DNA from: Roseiarcus sp963813195
Lineage (GTDB): Bacteria > Pseudomonadota > Alphaproteobacteria > Rhizobiales > Beijerinckiaceae
Assembly: GCA_963813195.1 (NCBI GenBank)
Contig: CAWEYC010000025.1
Location: forward strand, 153,564-217,563
Length of the DNA stretch: 64,000 nucleotides
Direction of reading: 5' to 3'
The position numbers and the translations under genes were made by a program. Positions 15,823 through 24,304 of this stretch are shown one piece after another (the first letter of the stretch is position 1; the number at the start of each line of letters is the position of its first letter). The notes below the pieces were generated by a model, which searched no databases, had not been told where the DNA came from, and saw nothing but the letters and a program-made list of their open reading frames with translations.

Positions 15823-16023
15823 TCACCGGTTGACGAGCCACATGACGACCGACAGGACGACGCTCACCACGATGCAGGTGGTGATCGGAAAATAGAATGA
15901 GCCGTGCTCGCCCTGGACGTAGATGTCGCCGGGCAAGCGGCCGAGGCCGAGCTTGCCTAGCCGCGGCCAAAGCAGGCCGGCCGCCAAAATGATCAGTCCG
16001 ATGACGACGAGGGCGCGTTGCAT
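15823..16023 (-). CDS. DUF2905 membrane protein
   Basis: 66 residues with two membrane helices (about 4-20 and 45-62). The sequence between them, WPRLGKLGLGRLPGDI followed by a YFPITTCIV helix start, is the hallmark of the DUF2905 family: small inner-membrane proteins of unknown function found across proteobacteria. The start at 16023 was chosen because the protein then begins right at the first helix; the upstream extension is arginine-rich and non-homologous in character. It stands alone between vapB and a divergent membrane protein gene. Confidence 0.85.
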   Translation of the reverse strand: MQRALVVIGLIILAAGLLWPRLGKLGLGRLPGDIYVQGEHGSFYFPITTCIVVSVVLSVVMWLVNR

Positions 16024-16187
16024 CGTTTCGTTTCTTCGGTTGAAGTGAGCAACGCCCGCCAGGAGGCGCCGCGAAATCGCCGGGTCGCCGCGCAAGCGAC
16101 CCGGACATGTCTCCAAGCCAAGACAAGGCCTGGAAATGAAGCGAATATGGGCCTAGACCGGCTTTGGGAGAACGGGGGGAGCGCGGC

Positions 16188-16982
16188 ATGCACGAATTGG
16201 GGCTTTCGCTCCTTCTGCTGGCTCTGCTATGCGCCAGCGCCTACTTGGGGCACTTCGTCAATTCGCGTCTGAACGAAAAGCACAGATCGCGCGATTCGAT
16301 CGAACTCGTGCAGCTGGCGATCACGTTGCTGGTCACCTTTACCGCCATCGTGCTGGCCTTGATGACAAATTCGGTCAAGTCCGGCTTTGACGCGGCTTAC
16401 AGCGCGCGCGGCGCCTATGCCGGCCAGCTCGCCCAGCTCGATCGCTGCCTGCGCGATTATGGCCCAGACGCGCAGAAAATGCGGGAGCAACTCCGCGGCT
16501 ACGTCGCCGCCGTCATCGCCAGCACCTGGCCGTCGGAGCCGCGTCCGACCGGGGTCGACTATCCCGACCCCTCGCAGATGCCGCGCACCGGCGAAAGCTC
16601 CGTCCTCGCCGCCGTGATGGACGACATCGGCTTCGAGATCCATTCCCTGCAGCCAACCGACGCGTTGCACCGGAACTTGATGTCCTCTTGCGTCCAGCAA
16701 TATGGCGAGTTGATCACTCGTCGCTGGACGGTGATCGAAGGCATTCGCGGAGCGGTCTCGACGCCCTTTTACTGGGTGTTGATGTTCTGGCTGGTCATTC
16801 TGTTCGGAAGCCTCGGTCTCAGAGCGCCGCCGAGTTCGATGAGCGTCATCGTCGTAGGTTTGTGCGCCGTCTCCGTGGTCATCGCAGTCTTCGTCATCCT
16901 CGACATGGATGTCCCGTATGGCGGGTTCTTCGGCATACCCAGCACATCGATGCGGAACGCCCTGGCCGACATGATGCGCTAG
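16188..16982 (+). CDS. DUF4239-like (bestrophin-like) membrane protein
   Basis: 264 residues with four predicted membrane helices: two N-terminal (about 5-25 and 45-66) and two C-terminal (about 200-222 and 226-248), separated by a cytoplasmic segment of about 130 residues. The layout, the early HRSRDSIELVQLAITLLVTFTAIVLALMTNS region and the C-terminal PYGGFF motif match the DUF4239/bestrophin-like family, whose role is unknown. The start at 16188 is backed by a GGGGGGAG site seven bases away. The convergent neighbour is the cytochrome b561 gene, so it is probably monocistronic. Confidence 0.75.
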   Translation: MHELGLSLLLLALLCASAYLGHFVNSRLNEKHRSRDSIELVQLAITLLVTFTAIVLALMTNSVKSGFDAAYSARGAYAGQLAQLDRCLRDYGPDAQKMREQLRGYVAAVIASTWPSEPRPTGVDYPDPSQMPRTGESSVLAAVMDDIGFEIHSLQPTDALHRNLMSSCVQQYGELITRRWTVIEGIRGAVSTPFYWVLMFWLVILFGSLGLRAPPSSMSVIVVGLCAVSVVIAVFVILDMDVPYGGFFGIPSTSMRNALADMMR

Positions 16983-16996
16983 TGACGCCAAGCGCG

Positions 16997-17524
16997 CTAA
17001 CGTCGCCACGAAGCCATGCTTTGAAACACGCCGTCGCGGAATATCAAAGCGTGCGTCATCGCGGCGGCAAGGTGAGCCAGGAAGGTTGCGAACAGCAGAA
17101 TGGCGAGCGCGGTGTGGAGCGGCCGCAGCAATGCATATAGGCTGTCGCTGTGCGGCAGGATCGGCGGCAGGTGCAGCGAGCCGATGAGGACGATGGGATA
17201 ATCGGCCGCCGACAGCATACCCCAGCCGACCAGCGGCAAAGCGAGCATCAAGGCGTAGAGCAGCCAATGCGACGCGTGCGCCGCAATGCGCAGGGGAGGC
17301 GGCATCTCGGGAGGCAGGGGCGGCGCGCCGCGCCATGAGCGGTTCGCGAGGCGGATGACCGCAAGGATCAGGATCAAGAAGCCAAGCGGCCGGTGGATCG
17401 ACACCAGCCGGTGGTAGCTGGACAACGACGCCACCATGGCGACGCCGATGAAGAGCATGGCGAGGATCAAGGCCGCCATGGTCCAATGCAAAATGCGGGA
17501 AAGAGCGGGGAAGGTCGTCGGCAT
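16997..17524 (-). CDS. Cytochrome b561-family protein (YceJ-like)
   Basis: 175 residues with four membrane helices and the heme-ligand histidines expected for the bacterial b561 family: RILHWTM in helix 1, SIHRPLGF in helix 2, AHASHWLLY in helix 3 and RPLHTALA with LAHLAAAMTHAL in helix 4. These proteins carry electrons across the inner membrane between quinones and periplasmic partners. The gene starts two bases after the stop of the catalase-like peroxidase gene. The membrane cytochrome could supply electrons to that exported peroxidase, a pairing seen in other proteobacteria. Confidence 0.9.
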   Translation of the reverse strand: MPTTFPALSRILHWTMAALILAMLFIGVAMVASLSSYHRLVSIHRPLGFLILILAVIRLANRSWRGAPPLPPEMPPPLRIAAHASHWLLYALMLALPLVGWGMLSAADYPIVLIGSLHLPPILPHSDSLYALLRPLHTALAILLFATFLAHLAAAMTHALIFRDGVFQSMASWRR

Positions 17525-17526
17525 CG

Positions 17527-18639
17527 TCAGGATCCTTTCCCCGTCTGAACGGCGCTCGGCGTCTTCGTTTCGCCTGCGCGCCGCTTGAAGGACACCGAAT
17601 ATGCGGCGGACCGGGCCGACAGCAGCGGATCGTCCGATGGCGCGATGCCGGACGGCAAAACCAACGGATCAAAATTGATGTCGCGGCAATTGCCCGGCGC
17701 TTCCGTCTCCAAGGCCTGGACCGTCAACGTCCCAACATCGACCTGCTTGCGGTCGTCGGGCCAAGGCAGGGTCGCGTCATTGGTCGGGTCTTGCGGCTGG
17801 CCGATGGTGAGCGTGAGGCGCCATTGCGCGGGGCCGCGCTGGATGCGCGCGATGAGAGCGTCGAAAAGGTAATTCGGGTCGTGAGGCGGATTGGCGGCTT
17901 CCGGCGCGAACGGGTCCTCCGGCGACATGGACCAGCGAACCGATGTCGACTCTCCCGCAGAGTTGACGAAGCGGAACGCATTCAGGCTGTTGTAGGTCGC
18001 GTCCGAGAAGCCCGATGAGAACGGGTGCGCTCGGATGATCGAGCTCGCGCGCGCCGTTTCGGGATGCGCCGCGAGGAACGCAGGTATGCTTTCCGGATTC
18101 GGCTTGTGCGTGTCTGGACCGGGCTTCATCGCCAGGAGCTGGTCATAGAATCCGCGCGCGTCACGCACTGCGAAAACTGGAATGTCGATCATGGCGGTGC
18201 GCCAGACTTCACCGTCCGGCAAGCTGAAATTAACCCCCATGGCGCGCACCGCGGTCGGGCTATCCGGCATTCTCGGCATGCCGCCGGCCAATGAGAAACG
18301 CCCGAAAACCGGCACGCGCCCCGACCGAAACACGATCGCTTTCGAAAAGGGAACGCCCGCGCCGTTGCTGTCGAACCAGCCGGAAAAACAGACGCCCTTG
18401 GCGTGATTGCGCCGGAAGCCAGGGTGAAGACCATTCACGGCCTCGAATGTGTCGATCAACTTGGTCTGATCGAGGCGGCCCGGCGAGAGCCATCCGCCGG
18501 TCCAGGCGAAACAGACGGCGAGCACGAGAACGAGCGCGCCGATGACGCCGAGCCGAGTGAGCGCGGCGGGCGCCAACAGCGCCGCAAGAGCGTATCTGCG
18601 ACGGGACGCCAACGGATCTGGCGAGTCTGGGTGGGGCAT
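17527..18639 (-). CDS. Catalase-family peroxidase, membrane-anchored (SrpA-like)
   Basis: 370 residues. An N-terminal helix (about 32-48) acts as anchor or uncleaved signal, so the heme domain should be periplasmic. It is a minimal catalase fold: the distal histidine is in RRNHAKGVCFSGWF near residue 79, the conserved Asn region in MPDSPTAVRAMGVNFSLPDG, and the proximal heme tyrosine in LSARSAAYSVSF near the C-terminus. It is much shorter than monofunctional catalases (about 480 residues), as in the SrpA-like catalase-related peroxidases, which favour organic peroxide reduction. Tightly linked to the cytochrome b561 gene, its probable electron partner. Confidence 0.9.
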   Translation of the reverse strand: MPHPDSPDPLASRRRYALAALLAPAALTRLGVIGALVLVLAVCFAWTGGWLSPGRLDQTKLIDTFEAVNGLHPGFRRNHAKGVCFSGWFDSNGAGVPFSKAIVFRSGRVPVFGRFSLAGGMPRMPDSPTAVRAMGVNFSLPDGEVWRTAMIDIPVFAVRDARGFYDQLLAMKPGPDTHKPNPESIPAFLAAHPETARASSIIRAHPFSSGFSDATYNSLNAFRFVNSAGESTSVRWSMSPEDPFAPEAANPPHDPNYLFDALIARIQRGPAQWRLTLTIGQPQDPTNDATLPWPDDRKQVDVGTLTVQALETEAPGNCRDINFDPLVLPSGIAPSDDPLLSARSAAYSVSFKRRAGETKTPSAVQTGKGS

Positions 18640-18985
18640 CGATCTCTCTCTAAAGCGATCGTCGATAAAGTATCCTCAGTAATCGCGGCATAATTGACGA
18701 CCGTTGCGGCTTACGGCCAAAAACCGAGCAAAAAGTCGTGTCGCGGTTGGCGCCAGGGAGCAGTTCGAGCGTAAACCCGTCACTGATTCAACGCTTTATT
18801 CGGTTCCAATCAATCGACTGGATCGATCTCGACGCAATCCTCAGTAGAGCGTGAAAGCGGCGCTTCCGACCTCGACCTTCCTCGCTCCATCAAAAAACCA
18901 CGATGTAGCCGTCAGTAAGTCAGGTTCTCTGAGAAGAGCAAGCTCGCTCGACGGCCTGGCGATACCGGATCGAGGCGCGACGACC
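18640..18985. other. Intergenic gap between divergent genes
   Basis: 346 bp separating the catalase-like gene and an exported-protein gene on the other strand. It must hold both promoters, but I see no clear -35/-10 pair, inverted repeat or RNA element. Local sequence is less GC-rich around 18770-18910. Confidence 0.4.
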
Positions 18986-19513
18986 ATGAGCGCGATCTGC
19001 AAACAGGGTTCAGGGCGCGGGGGTTCCCTCGGCGTGGTCGCGCTCATGCTGTTCGCCGGCCCGGCATTGGCGGAGGGTCAGACAACCATCGATCTAACCT
19101 ACAATTCGACAATGGACATGGTGCGGCCGGAGGTTCACCCGGGCATCCAAGTGCATCATAACCTTCAGGTGATCCTGTCCAGCGGCAACAAGGTCGCCGA
19201 GAATCGCGACCGCAACACCGGCCGCTACTCGGATAAAAACCAGATGCAGCATGTCCTGGGCAGTTCCGGCGACGCGGGCTCTTATGCGGTCTGGCACGTC
19301 GTGTCGAAAGACCGGCTGGTGCGCATTCAGCATGACCCGCAAAGCACGCGGACAATGACGGTGACGCTCACTTCCCCGACGACATGCCGTCTGGACGTGA
19401 GCGACCAGTTGAAGCCAGGCTACAATGAGTACGCGTTCCTGCGCATCTCGCAGCACAGCCTCGGCTATTTCTCGAGCTACCAGGTCACGAACACCTCATG
19501 CTCGATCCGTTGA
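18986..19513 (+). CDS. Exported protein of unknown function
   Basis: 175 residues. The N-terminus (hydrophobic SLGVVALMLFAGPALAEG) is a cleavable signal peptide with an ALA cleavage site. The mature part is polar, with an early QTTIDLTYNSTMDMVRPEV segment, a His-rich HPGIQVHHNL, and only two cysteines far apart (TTCRLDV and NTSCSIR), which could form one disulfide. I do not recognise a family. The start at 18986 has GAGG about ten bases upstream; an in-frame extension to 18851 would place the signal peptide internally and was rejected. A GC-rich hairpin follows the stop directly. Confidence 0.7.
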   Translation: MSAICKQGSGRGGSLGVVALMLFAGPALAEGQTTIDLTYNSTMDMVRPEVHPGIQVHHNLQVILSSGNKVAENRDRNTGRYSDKNQMQHVLGSSGDAGSYAVWHVVSKDRLVRIQHDPQSTRTMTVTLTSPTTCRLDVSDQLKPGYNEYAFLRISQHSLGYFSSYQVTNTSCSIR

Positions 19514-19514
19514 G

Positions 19515-19532
19515 GGGCCGCGAGCGCGGCCC
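19515..19532 (+). terminator. Hairpin at the end of the exported-protein gene
   Basis: GGGCCGCG and CGCGGCCC pair across AG, two bases after the stop codon. It lacks a U-run, but its place and 8-bp GC stem fit a terminator shared with the convergent gene ending at 19551. Confidence 0.5.
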
Positions 19533-19550
19533 GCTCTTCGGATTGGACTC

Positions 19551-19793
19551 TCAGGCCGCAAGGATCCGTTGCCACAGGGTCCCGCCGGCGTATTTCCTTC
19601 CGACGAAGAAATAGACGACGATCACCGCGAACAGAGCAAGCGCTGGCGCGCCGTCCAGTTTGAATCCGCTCTTCGTCATGCCGCCGGTCGCGTAGCCGAT
19701 GGCGTAGCCGGCGACGAAGAAGATCGTCAGGAAGTCGAAGATGCCGGCGAACACTTTTCGCCAGGTCGAGATAGGCTTGGAATCGGCGCTCAT
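19551..19793 (-). CDS. Small RDD-like membrane protein
   Basis: 80 residues with two membrane helices (about 13-35 and 46-63). The start region STWRKVFAGIFDFLTIFF and the end KYAGGTLWQRIL resemble the beginning and end of RDD-family membrane proteins compressed into two helices. Function unknown. The ATG at 19793 has AAGG eight bases upstream and is preferred over 19829, which has no site. The preceding gene ends 50 bp upstream on the same strand, so they likely share an mRNA. Confidence 0.7.
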   Translation of the reverse strand: MSADSKPISTWRKVFAGIFDFLTIFFVAGYAIGYATGGMTKSGFKLDGAPALALFAVIVVYFFVGRKYAGGTLWQRILAA

Positions 19794-19842
19794 TCGTCGT
19801 GCCTTCGTAGGGGTGGAGTTGGCCGCCATACGGCGGATGGAG

Positions 19843-20298
19843 CTAGTTGATGTCGACTTTGATCCCGGAGGCCTTCCACTCGCCTTCCGATCGGATGAAC
19901 TTGAGCTCGTACTTTACCTTCTTGGGCGTGGTGTCGAAGTAGCCGCGAAGCTGCAAGACCCCGTCGCTGTCGATTTGAGCGTCGCCGGTCGGGACGACCG
20001 GTTTGGCCGCGATGACGTCGAAGTTGATATGTCTATCTGAAAAGTCCTTGAAGCTCGCTTTCAGTTTGTCGGCGTCGAACTGATCGCGGAATGGCCTCGA
20101 CAGCCTGGCGTTCAACACCGTGTAATTCCCGGTTACGTTTGCGTCGTTGAACGTCAAAAGCGTCGTCTTGACCAGGACCTCCTGCTGCACCGCAGTCGGC
20201 AGCGCCTGGGCCCAGGCCGGCCCTGTGGCCAATGCGCCCAAGACGCCAATCATGGCAACGGCCAGAAAGCGTGGCGGAAATATCATTGCTTGGTTCAT
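19843..20298 (-). CDS. Exported protein of unknown function
   Basis: 151 residues. Signal peptide at the N-terminus (FLAVAMIGVLGALATGPAWAQA). The mature domain (VLVKTTLLTFNDANVTGNYTVLNARLSRPFRDQF, then KLKASFKDF and a C-terminal SEGEWKASGIKVDIN) is short and cysteine-free, and has the alternating pattern of a cystatin- or NTF2-like beta sheet packed on a helix; the ending EGEWK.SGIKVD is common in exported DUF4864-like domains. I would not name a function. Probably cotranscribed with the small membrane protein downstream. Confidence 0.65.
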   Translation of the reverse strand: MNQAMIFPPRFLAVAMIGVLGALATGPAWAQALPTAVQQEVLVKTTLLTFNDANVTGNYTVLNARLSRPFRDQFDADKLKASFKDFSDRHINFDVIAAKPVVPTGDAQIDSDGVLQLRGYFDTTPKKVKYELKFIRSEGEWKASGIKVDIN

Positions 20299-20508
20299 GT
20301 GCGGTTCCCGTTAGGAGAGTGGATGAACTAGACGTTGCGTGCGACCGGGTGCGTCGCAATTACGACCTTCCGCGACGGGAACGTTTTGTGCCCCCCGGCA
20401 CGCATTCCCCGCTATGCACGCAAATCGCAGAGATAGGAAAAAATAGATCGACGAGTCAATTGCGTTATACGCCCCCCGCGAGCCATCGTCGTCGGCGCCA
20501 TCGCCCCG

Positions 20509-20949
20509 TCAAGGTTTCGACTTCGTTGCTGCTCGCGCCGCCGCAACCTGCGAGGGCGAGATCGCGTCGGCGAATGCGTTGCCGAAATGGCCGCGAACGT
20601 AGTTGATCACGTCGGCGATCTGCGCGTCGCTCATCATGCGCCCGATCGGCGGCATGGCCCCTCGTCCTTCGAGCAGAAGCTCCAGCACATAATCCTTTGA
20701 GGCGAGATTCGCGTCCGCGGCGAGCGCGGGATAGGCGCCGGCGCCGATCGCGCCGCGAGCGTCGGCCTGATGGCAAGCCGCGCAGACATGGGCGAAAAGC
20801 GCCTCGCCACCCGGCTCGTCGAACGTCCAGCCACGGCTCATCGCGGAGGCGTCGCCCGACGTCTCATCGGCGCCGAGTGGCCCGCCGAACGCTATCGCAA
20901 AGGTCAGCACGAGCGCGGCGCCGAATTGGTAGCGGAACGTCGTCGTCAT
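20509..20949 (-). CDS. Periplasmic c-type cytochrome
   Basis: 146 residues with a signal peptide (about 1-27) and one heme-binding motif, CAACH, near residue 59; the Met ligand is probably in GRGAMPPIGRMM near residue 100. This is a class I cytochrome c domain of about 85 residues followed by an Ala/Lys-rich tail. Its ATG overlaps the stop of the amine-oxidase gene (ATGA), so the two are made together. The cytochrome is the probable electron acceptor for the flavoenzyme in the periplasm. Confidence 0.9.
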   Translation of the reverse strand: MTTTFRYQFGAALVLTFAIAFGGPLGADETSGDASAMSRGWTFDEPGGEALFAHVCAACHQADARGAIGAGAYPALAADANLASKDYVLELLLEGRGAMPPIGRMMSDAQIADVINYVRGHFGNAFADAISPSQVAAARAATKSKP

Positions 20950-22544
20950 GAGGCGAGAACGCGTTTGTGGAGGCGCTGGATCGCGTCGAGGGCGGAAAGG
21001 ATGGCGCCCTCCTGCCAGGCGGGGATGAACGAAGCATGTTCGCCCGCCAGCGCGATCCGGCCGTCGATCTGGCAAAGATTGTCGTAGTGCTCGCGTCTCG
21101 CCTCATCCGACCAATCGCCGGCGCAGCCGAGCGTGAAGGGCACGCGGTGCCACGCGACCGCCACGCCGTTTTCGAACTCCGCGCGATATTGCGGATGGAT
21201 TTGCGCGCCATAATCGACCGCGCGCCTGACCCGCTCCGCGGGTGACATCGCCGCGAACTCGTAGGAGTCCGCTCCGCCGAACGTGTAGCCTCCCAGCAGG
21301 ACGCCTTTGCCGCCGGCGTTGAGCCCGGCGCTCGGATAGGAGATCTGGCGAATGGGAAGGTCGGTGTAGGAGATGCCGCCGAAAATGTGCTCGTCTTCCT
21401 CCCAGAAGCGCCGACGGAACTGCAATCCGAACTTGGTTGCCGGCGCATAAGGCACCGCCTCGATCGCCGCCTTCATCGGCGCGGAGACGTTGAGCGGAAG
21501 CTGGCTCAAGATGCTGAGCGGCAACGTGCAAAGGCACCAGTCCGCCCTCAATTCTTGCGCCGGCCCGCTCGCGGTCTGATCCTCGAATGCGATCGTCACG
21601 CCTTTGTCGTCTTGTTTGATCGCCGTGACTTTGGCGCCATAGCGAATAATGTTCGGAATCTGCCGCGCGAACGCCTCGCCGATTCTGCCCATTCCGCCGA
21701 CCGGTTGAAACATCGTCGTCTGGAAATCGTACAGCGCAAAGCTCTGCAAGCCGCGCCAGAGCTGGGAGGTCAGAATCTCATGGACGCCGATCGGCTCGCT
21801 GAAGGCCGGACGAGCGGTGAGCCCGCCGCCTGGATCCCTGCTATAGCCGCGATGCTCCGCCGAGAAATCGCCGATCCTGTAGCGAAAGTCCTTGTCGAGC
21901 GCGCCCAGCGCGCGCAAGGCCGCGAGCAGGATTTCCTGATCTTCATGGGACACCGCATCGTCGAGCGCCCCTTTGCGGGTCGCTTTGGCGAGCAGTTCGG
22001 CGACGCCGCCATCGAAGTCCGCCTTGATGTCGCGAAGGCGTTGCGGCTTGCCGCCGAAGGCGCCCGTCGAATGCAGGAAGGCGTTGTGGTTGAGCTGGAT
22101 GAACGGCTCGAGGGCGACGCCGAATCGCCGGCAATAGTCCAAGAGCGCACGATGATGGTAGGGAATGCGCCAAGGGCCGGGATTGAGGTAGAGACCCGCG
22201 TCAAACTCGCAGCGCTGCGTCGCTCCGCCCAGTTCCGTGTAGGCGTCGCCGCCTCTGAGGGTCCAATTCCGCCCGCCGGGACGCAGATTGTACTCGAGGA
22301 TCTGGACCTTGTAGCCAGCCTTGCCGAGTTCGATCGCCGCCGTCATGCCGGCGAGGCCCGCGCCCAGAATGACGACGGAAGCGCCTTTGGGATCGCCCTC
22401 CAGCCTGATTGGGCCGCGATACGGAGACTCCGACGCGAAGCCAAGGCTCGTCATGAGCTGGTAGGCGGCGCCGGCGCCCACGTGAGCGCCGACGAGTTCG
22501 AAGAGCCGCCGCCGGCTTAAGGATTGCTTCGCCGGGTCCGCCAT
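20946..22544 (-). CDS. Flavin monoamine oxidase-family protein with Tat-type signal
   Basis: 532 residues. The N-terminus SLSRRRLFELVG is a twin-arginine motif followed by a hydrophobic stretch, implying folded export. The FAD-binding motif VVILGAGLAGMTAAIELGKAG lies near residue 57, then LEYNLRPGGRNWTL, and the C-terminal FAD segment GRIALAGEHASFIPAWQEGAI near 500. Family members oxidise amines or amino acids, normally to imine and H2O2. Here the overlapping cytochrome c gene suggests the electrons go to the respiratory chain instead of oxygen. I set the start at 22544; the longer frame (to 22784) would run into the divergent gene. Substrate unknown. Confidence 0.88.
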   Translation of the reverse strand: MADPAKQSLSRRRLFELVGAHVGAGAAYQLMTSLGFASESPYRGPIRLEGDPKGASVVILGAGLAGMTAAIELGKAGYKVQILEYNLRPGGRNWTLRGGDAYTELGGATQRCEFDAGLYLNPGPWRIPYHHRALLDYCRRFGVALEPFIQLNHNAFLHSTGAFGGKPQRLRDIKADFDGGVAELLAKATRKGALDDAVSHEDQEILLAALRALGALDKDFRYRIGDFSAEHRGYSRDPGGGLTARPAFSEPIGVHEILTSQLWRGLQSFALYDFQTTMFQPVGGMGRIGEAFARQIPNIIRYGAKVTAIKQDDKGVTIAFEDQTASGPAQELRADWCLCTLPLSILSQLPLNVSAPMKAAIEAVPYAPATKFGLQFRRRFWEEDEHIFGGISYTDLPIRQISYPSAGLNAGGKGVLLGGYTFGGADSYEFAAMSPAERVRRAVDYGAQIHPQYRAEFENGVAVAWHRVPFTLGCAGDWSDEARREHYDNLCQIDGRIALAGEHASFIPAWQEGAILSALDAIQRLHKRVLAS

Positions 22545-22732
22545 TTCGAAGTCCAATGAGCCTGGTAAGGGAAAGCCATGCGACGCTGGCGGCCGATACG
22601 GGGAAACCGGATCGGCCATCCGCTGGCGCGGCGCAAGCTTGCCTGAGACCCTTGAACAGGGCAAGTTGCCCAAGCCGCGGTCGCCCAAGTCGCTGGCGCA
22701 AGCGGGGCCCTCTGGCGAAGGTAAGTCAGACG

Positions 22733-23497
22733 ATGTCGAGACGCCTCTTTCGATCGGTTCTGCTCGTCGTCTCTCTGGCGGCATCCGGCGCTTCGCTCGC
22801 GACGTCCCAGGCGTTGGCCGACAGCCTGCCGCTTTCGCCTGGGCTCGTCGACTTCAGCTCGCCCGAGGGCGAAAGATATCTGCTCGAGAGCGGCGCGCTC
22901 GAAGCCTATTTTCCGCTCTCGATCAATTTCGTGACCCAGAAGACGCAAGCCTATTGCGGCGTCGCCAGCACGGTCATGGTCTTGAACGCGCTCCACGTCT
23001 CGGCGCCGTCGACGCCGGAGTATCAGCCCTACCACACCTTCACGCAGGACAACGTTCTCGACGGAGCCACCGACGCCGTGTTGCCGCGCGATCTCCTCGC
23101 CCGCCAAGGCATGACGCTCGATCAACTCGGCGCCATCCTGTCGCTGCGCTCCGTCCGCGCCGAAGTCCATCACGCCGCCGACGGCGGGCTCGAAGCGTTT
23201 CGGTCCGCCGCGCGCGCCGCGCTCGGCGCTAGGGATCGCTTCGTCATCGTCAACTATCTCCGCAAGTCGCTCGGGCAGCAGGCGGGCGGCCATATTTCAC
23301 CGCTCGCCGCTTATGACGAAAAAGCGGACAGGTTCCTGATCATGGATGTCGCGCGCTACAAATATCCGCCGGTCTGGGTGACGGCGTCCGACCTCTTCGC
23401 CGCGATGAACACACCCGACCCGTCCAACGACGGCAAGACGCGCGGCTATGTCCTGGTGGCGAAGGACGACGCGGCCCCTGCCGCGCCGAAGCCGTAG
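22733..23497 (+). CDS. Exported phytochelatin-synthase-like cysteine peptidase
   Basis: 254 residues, including a signal peptide (about 1-30, LVVSLAASGASLATSQALA). The rest is the papain-like catalytic half of phytochelatin synthase: QAYCGVASTVMVLNAL holds the nucleophilic Cys (near residue 79), GGHISPLAAYDEKAD the His, and FLIMDVARYKYPPVWV the Asp. Bacterial one-domain homologues cut glycine from glutathione and do little phytochelatin synthesis. It is divergent from the amine oxidase/cytochrome c pair. An AAGG site lies about ten bases before 22733; the frame upstream to 22556 overlaps the divergent gene and was rejected. Confidence 0.92.
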   Translation: MSRRLFRSVLLVVSLAASGASLATSQALADSLPLSPGLVDFSSPEGERYLLESGALEAYFPLSINFVTQKTQAYCGVASTVMVLNALHVSAPSTPEYQPYHTFTQDNVLDGATDAVLPRDLLARQGMTLDQLGAILSLRSVRAEVHHAADGGLEAFRSAARAALGARDRFVIVNYLRKSLGQQAGGHISPLAAYDEKADRFLIMDVARYKYPPVWVTASDLFAAMNTPDPSNDGKTRGYVLVAKDDAAPAAPKP

Positions 23498-23611
23498 CGC
23501 CAGGACGTAAAGCGGGTTCCCGCAACGCCGGGGATACCGAGCGCGTGATTCTCTCCATTACGTCGATCATGAACGACTACGCCTGCACGCCACTTCGGCG
23601 CGCGCCATGCT

Positions 23612-24100
23612 TCAACGGCCGCCCGATCCCGCGCCGGCGCGTTTCAGCCGCGTCACGGCGTTGTCGAGCGCGCTGAGGAAATTCGAGCGGTCGCGCGGGC
23701 CGAAGCCTTTCGGCCCCGACGTCGCCAGTCCCGTCGAGCGCAAGTGGTCCATCAGGTTGCGCGTCGCCAGCGCCATGCCGATTGAATTCTCGTCGAAGCG
23801 CTTGCCGGTGGGGGCGATCACGTCGGCGCCCGCCTTGACGCAGCGGCTGGCCAGCGGAATGTCCGAGGTGACGACGATCGCGCCTGGGCCGGCCCGCTCG
23901 GCGATCCAGTCGTCCGCCGCATCCGCGCCCGCGCCGACCACGACGCGCTCGATGCCCGCGGCGCGAGGAATGAGGATCGGGCTGTTGGCGACGACGGATA
24001 CGCTGAGCCCGTAGCGCGCCGCGACGCGATAGGTCTCGTCCTTCACCGGACAGGCGTCGGCGTCGACGAAGATGCGCAATTGCTGGGTGTCGAGACTCAT
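23612..24100 (-). CDS. YaiI/YqxD-family protein (UPF0178, DUF188)
   Basis: 162 residues. The N-terminal IFVDADACPVKDE motif (about 9-21) and the central VVTSDIPLASRCVKAGADVIAP with the RNLMDHLRSTG segment are diagnostic of the UPF0178 family, a PIN-like fold with conserved aspartates and no settled function. Start at 24100 puts the VDADACP motif in its normal position; the in-frame extension to 24166 has no family counterpart. Divergent from the drug-exporter gene. Confidence 0.9.
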   Translation of the reverse strand: MSLDTQQLRIFVDADACPVKDETYRVAARYGLSVSVVANSPILIPRAAGIERVVVGAGADAADDWIAERAGPGAIVVTSDIPLASRCVKAGADVIAPTGKRFDENSIGMALATRNLMDHLRSTGLATSGPKGFGPRDRSNFLSALDNAVTRLKRAGAGSGGR

Positions 24101-24172
24101 GGGCCGGGAGGGTAGCGATTTTAGGCCGTCGGGCCAAACTGGCGACGGAATCCGGGGCGTCCGCAAATGTCG

Positions 24173-24201
24173 TTGACATACGCGAGCCTACCCTCAACTA
24201 T
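24173..24201 (+). promoter_or_regulatory. Sigma70-type promoter of the drug-exporter gene
   Basis: TTGACA (24173-24178), a 17-bp spacer and AACTAT (24196-24201). Transcription would begin near 24208, downstream of two in-frame ATGs (24167, 24200). That leaves 24305 as the first usable start, with a leader of about 100 bases. Confidence 0.6.
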
Positions 24202-24304
24202 GAGACATGCGCCGTTCCCCGATTCCGCCAGCGACATCAGCGCGCCGGTCCATGCCCCGCTTCAGAGCAGGCAATCCTCTCGCCGCCGACCGCAGGGCTT
24301 GAGC

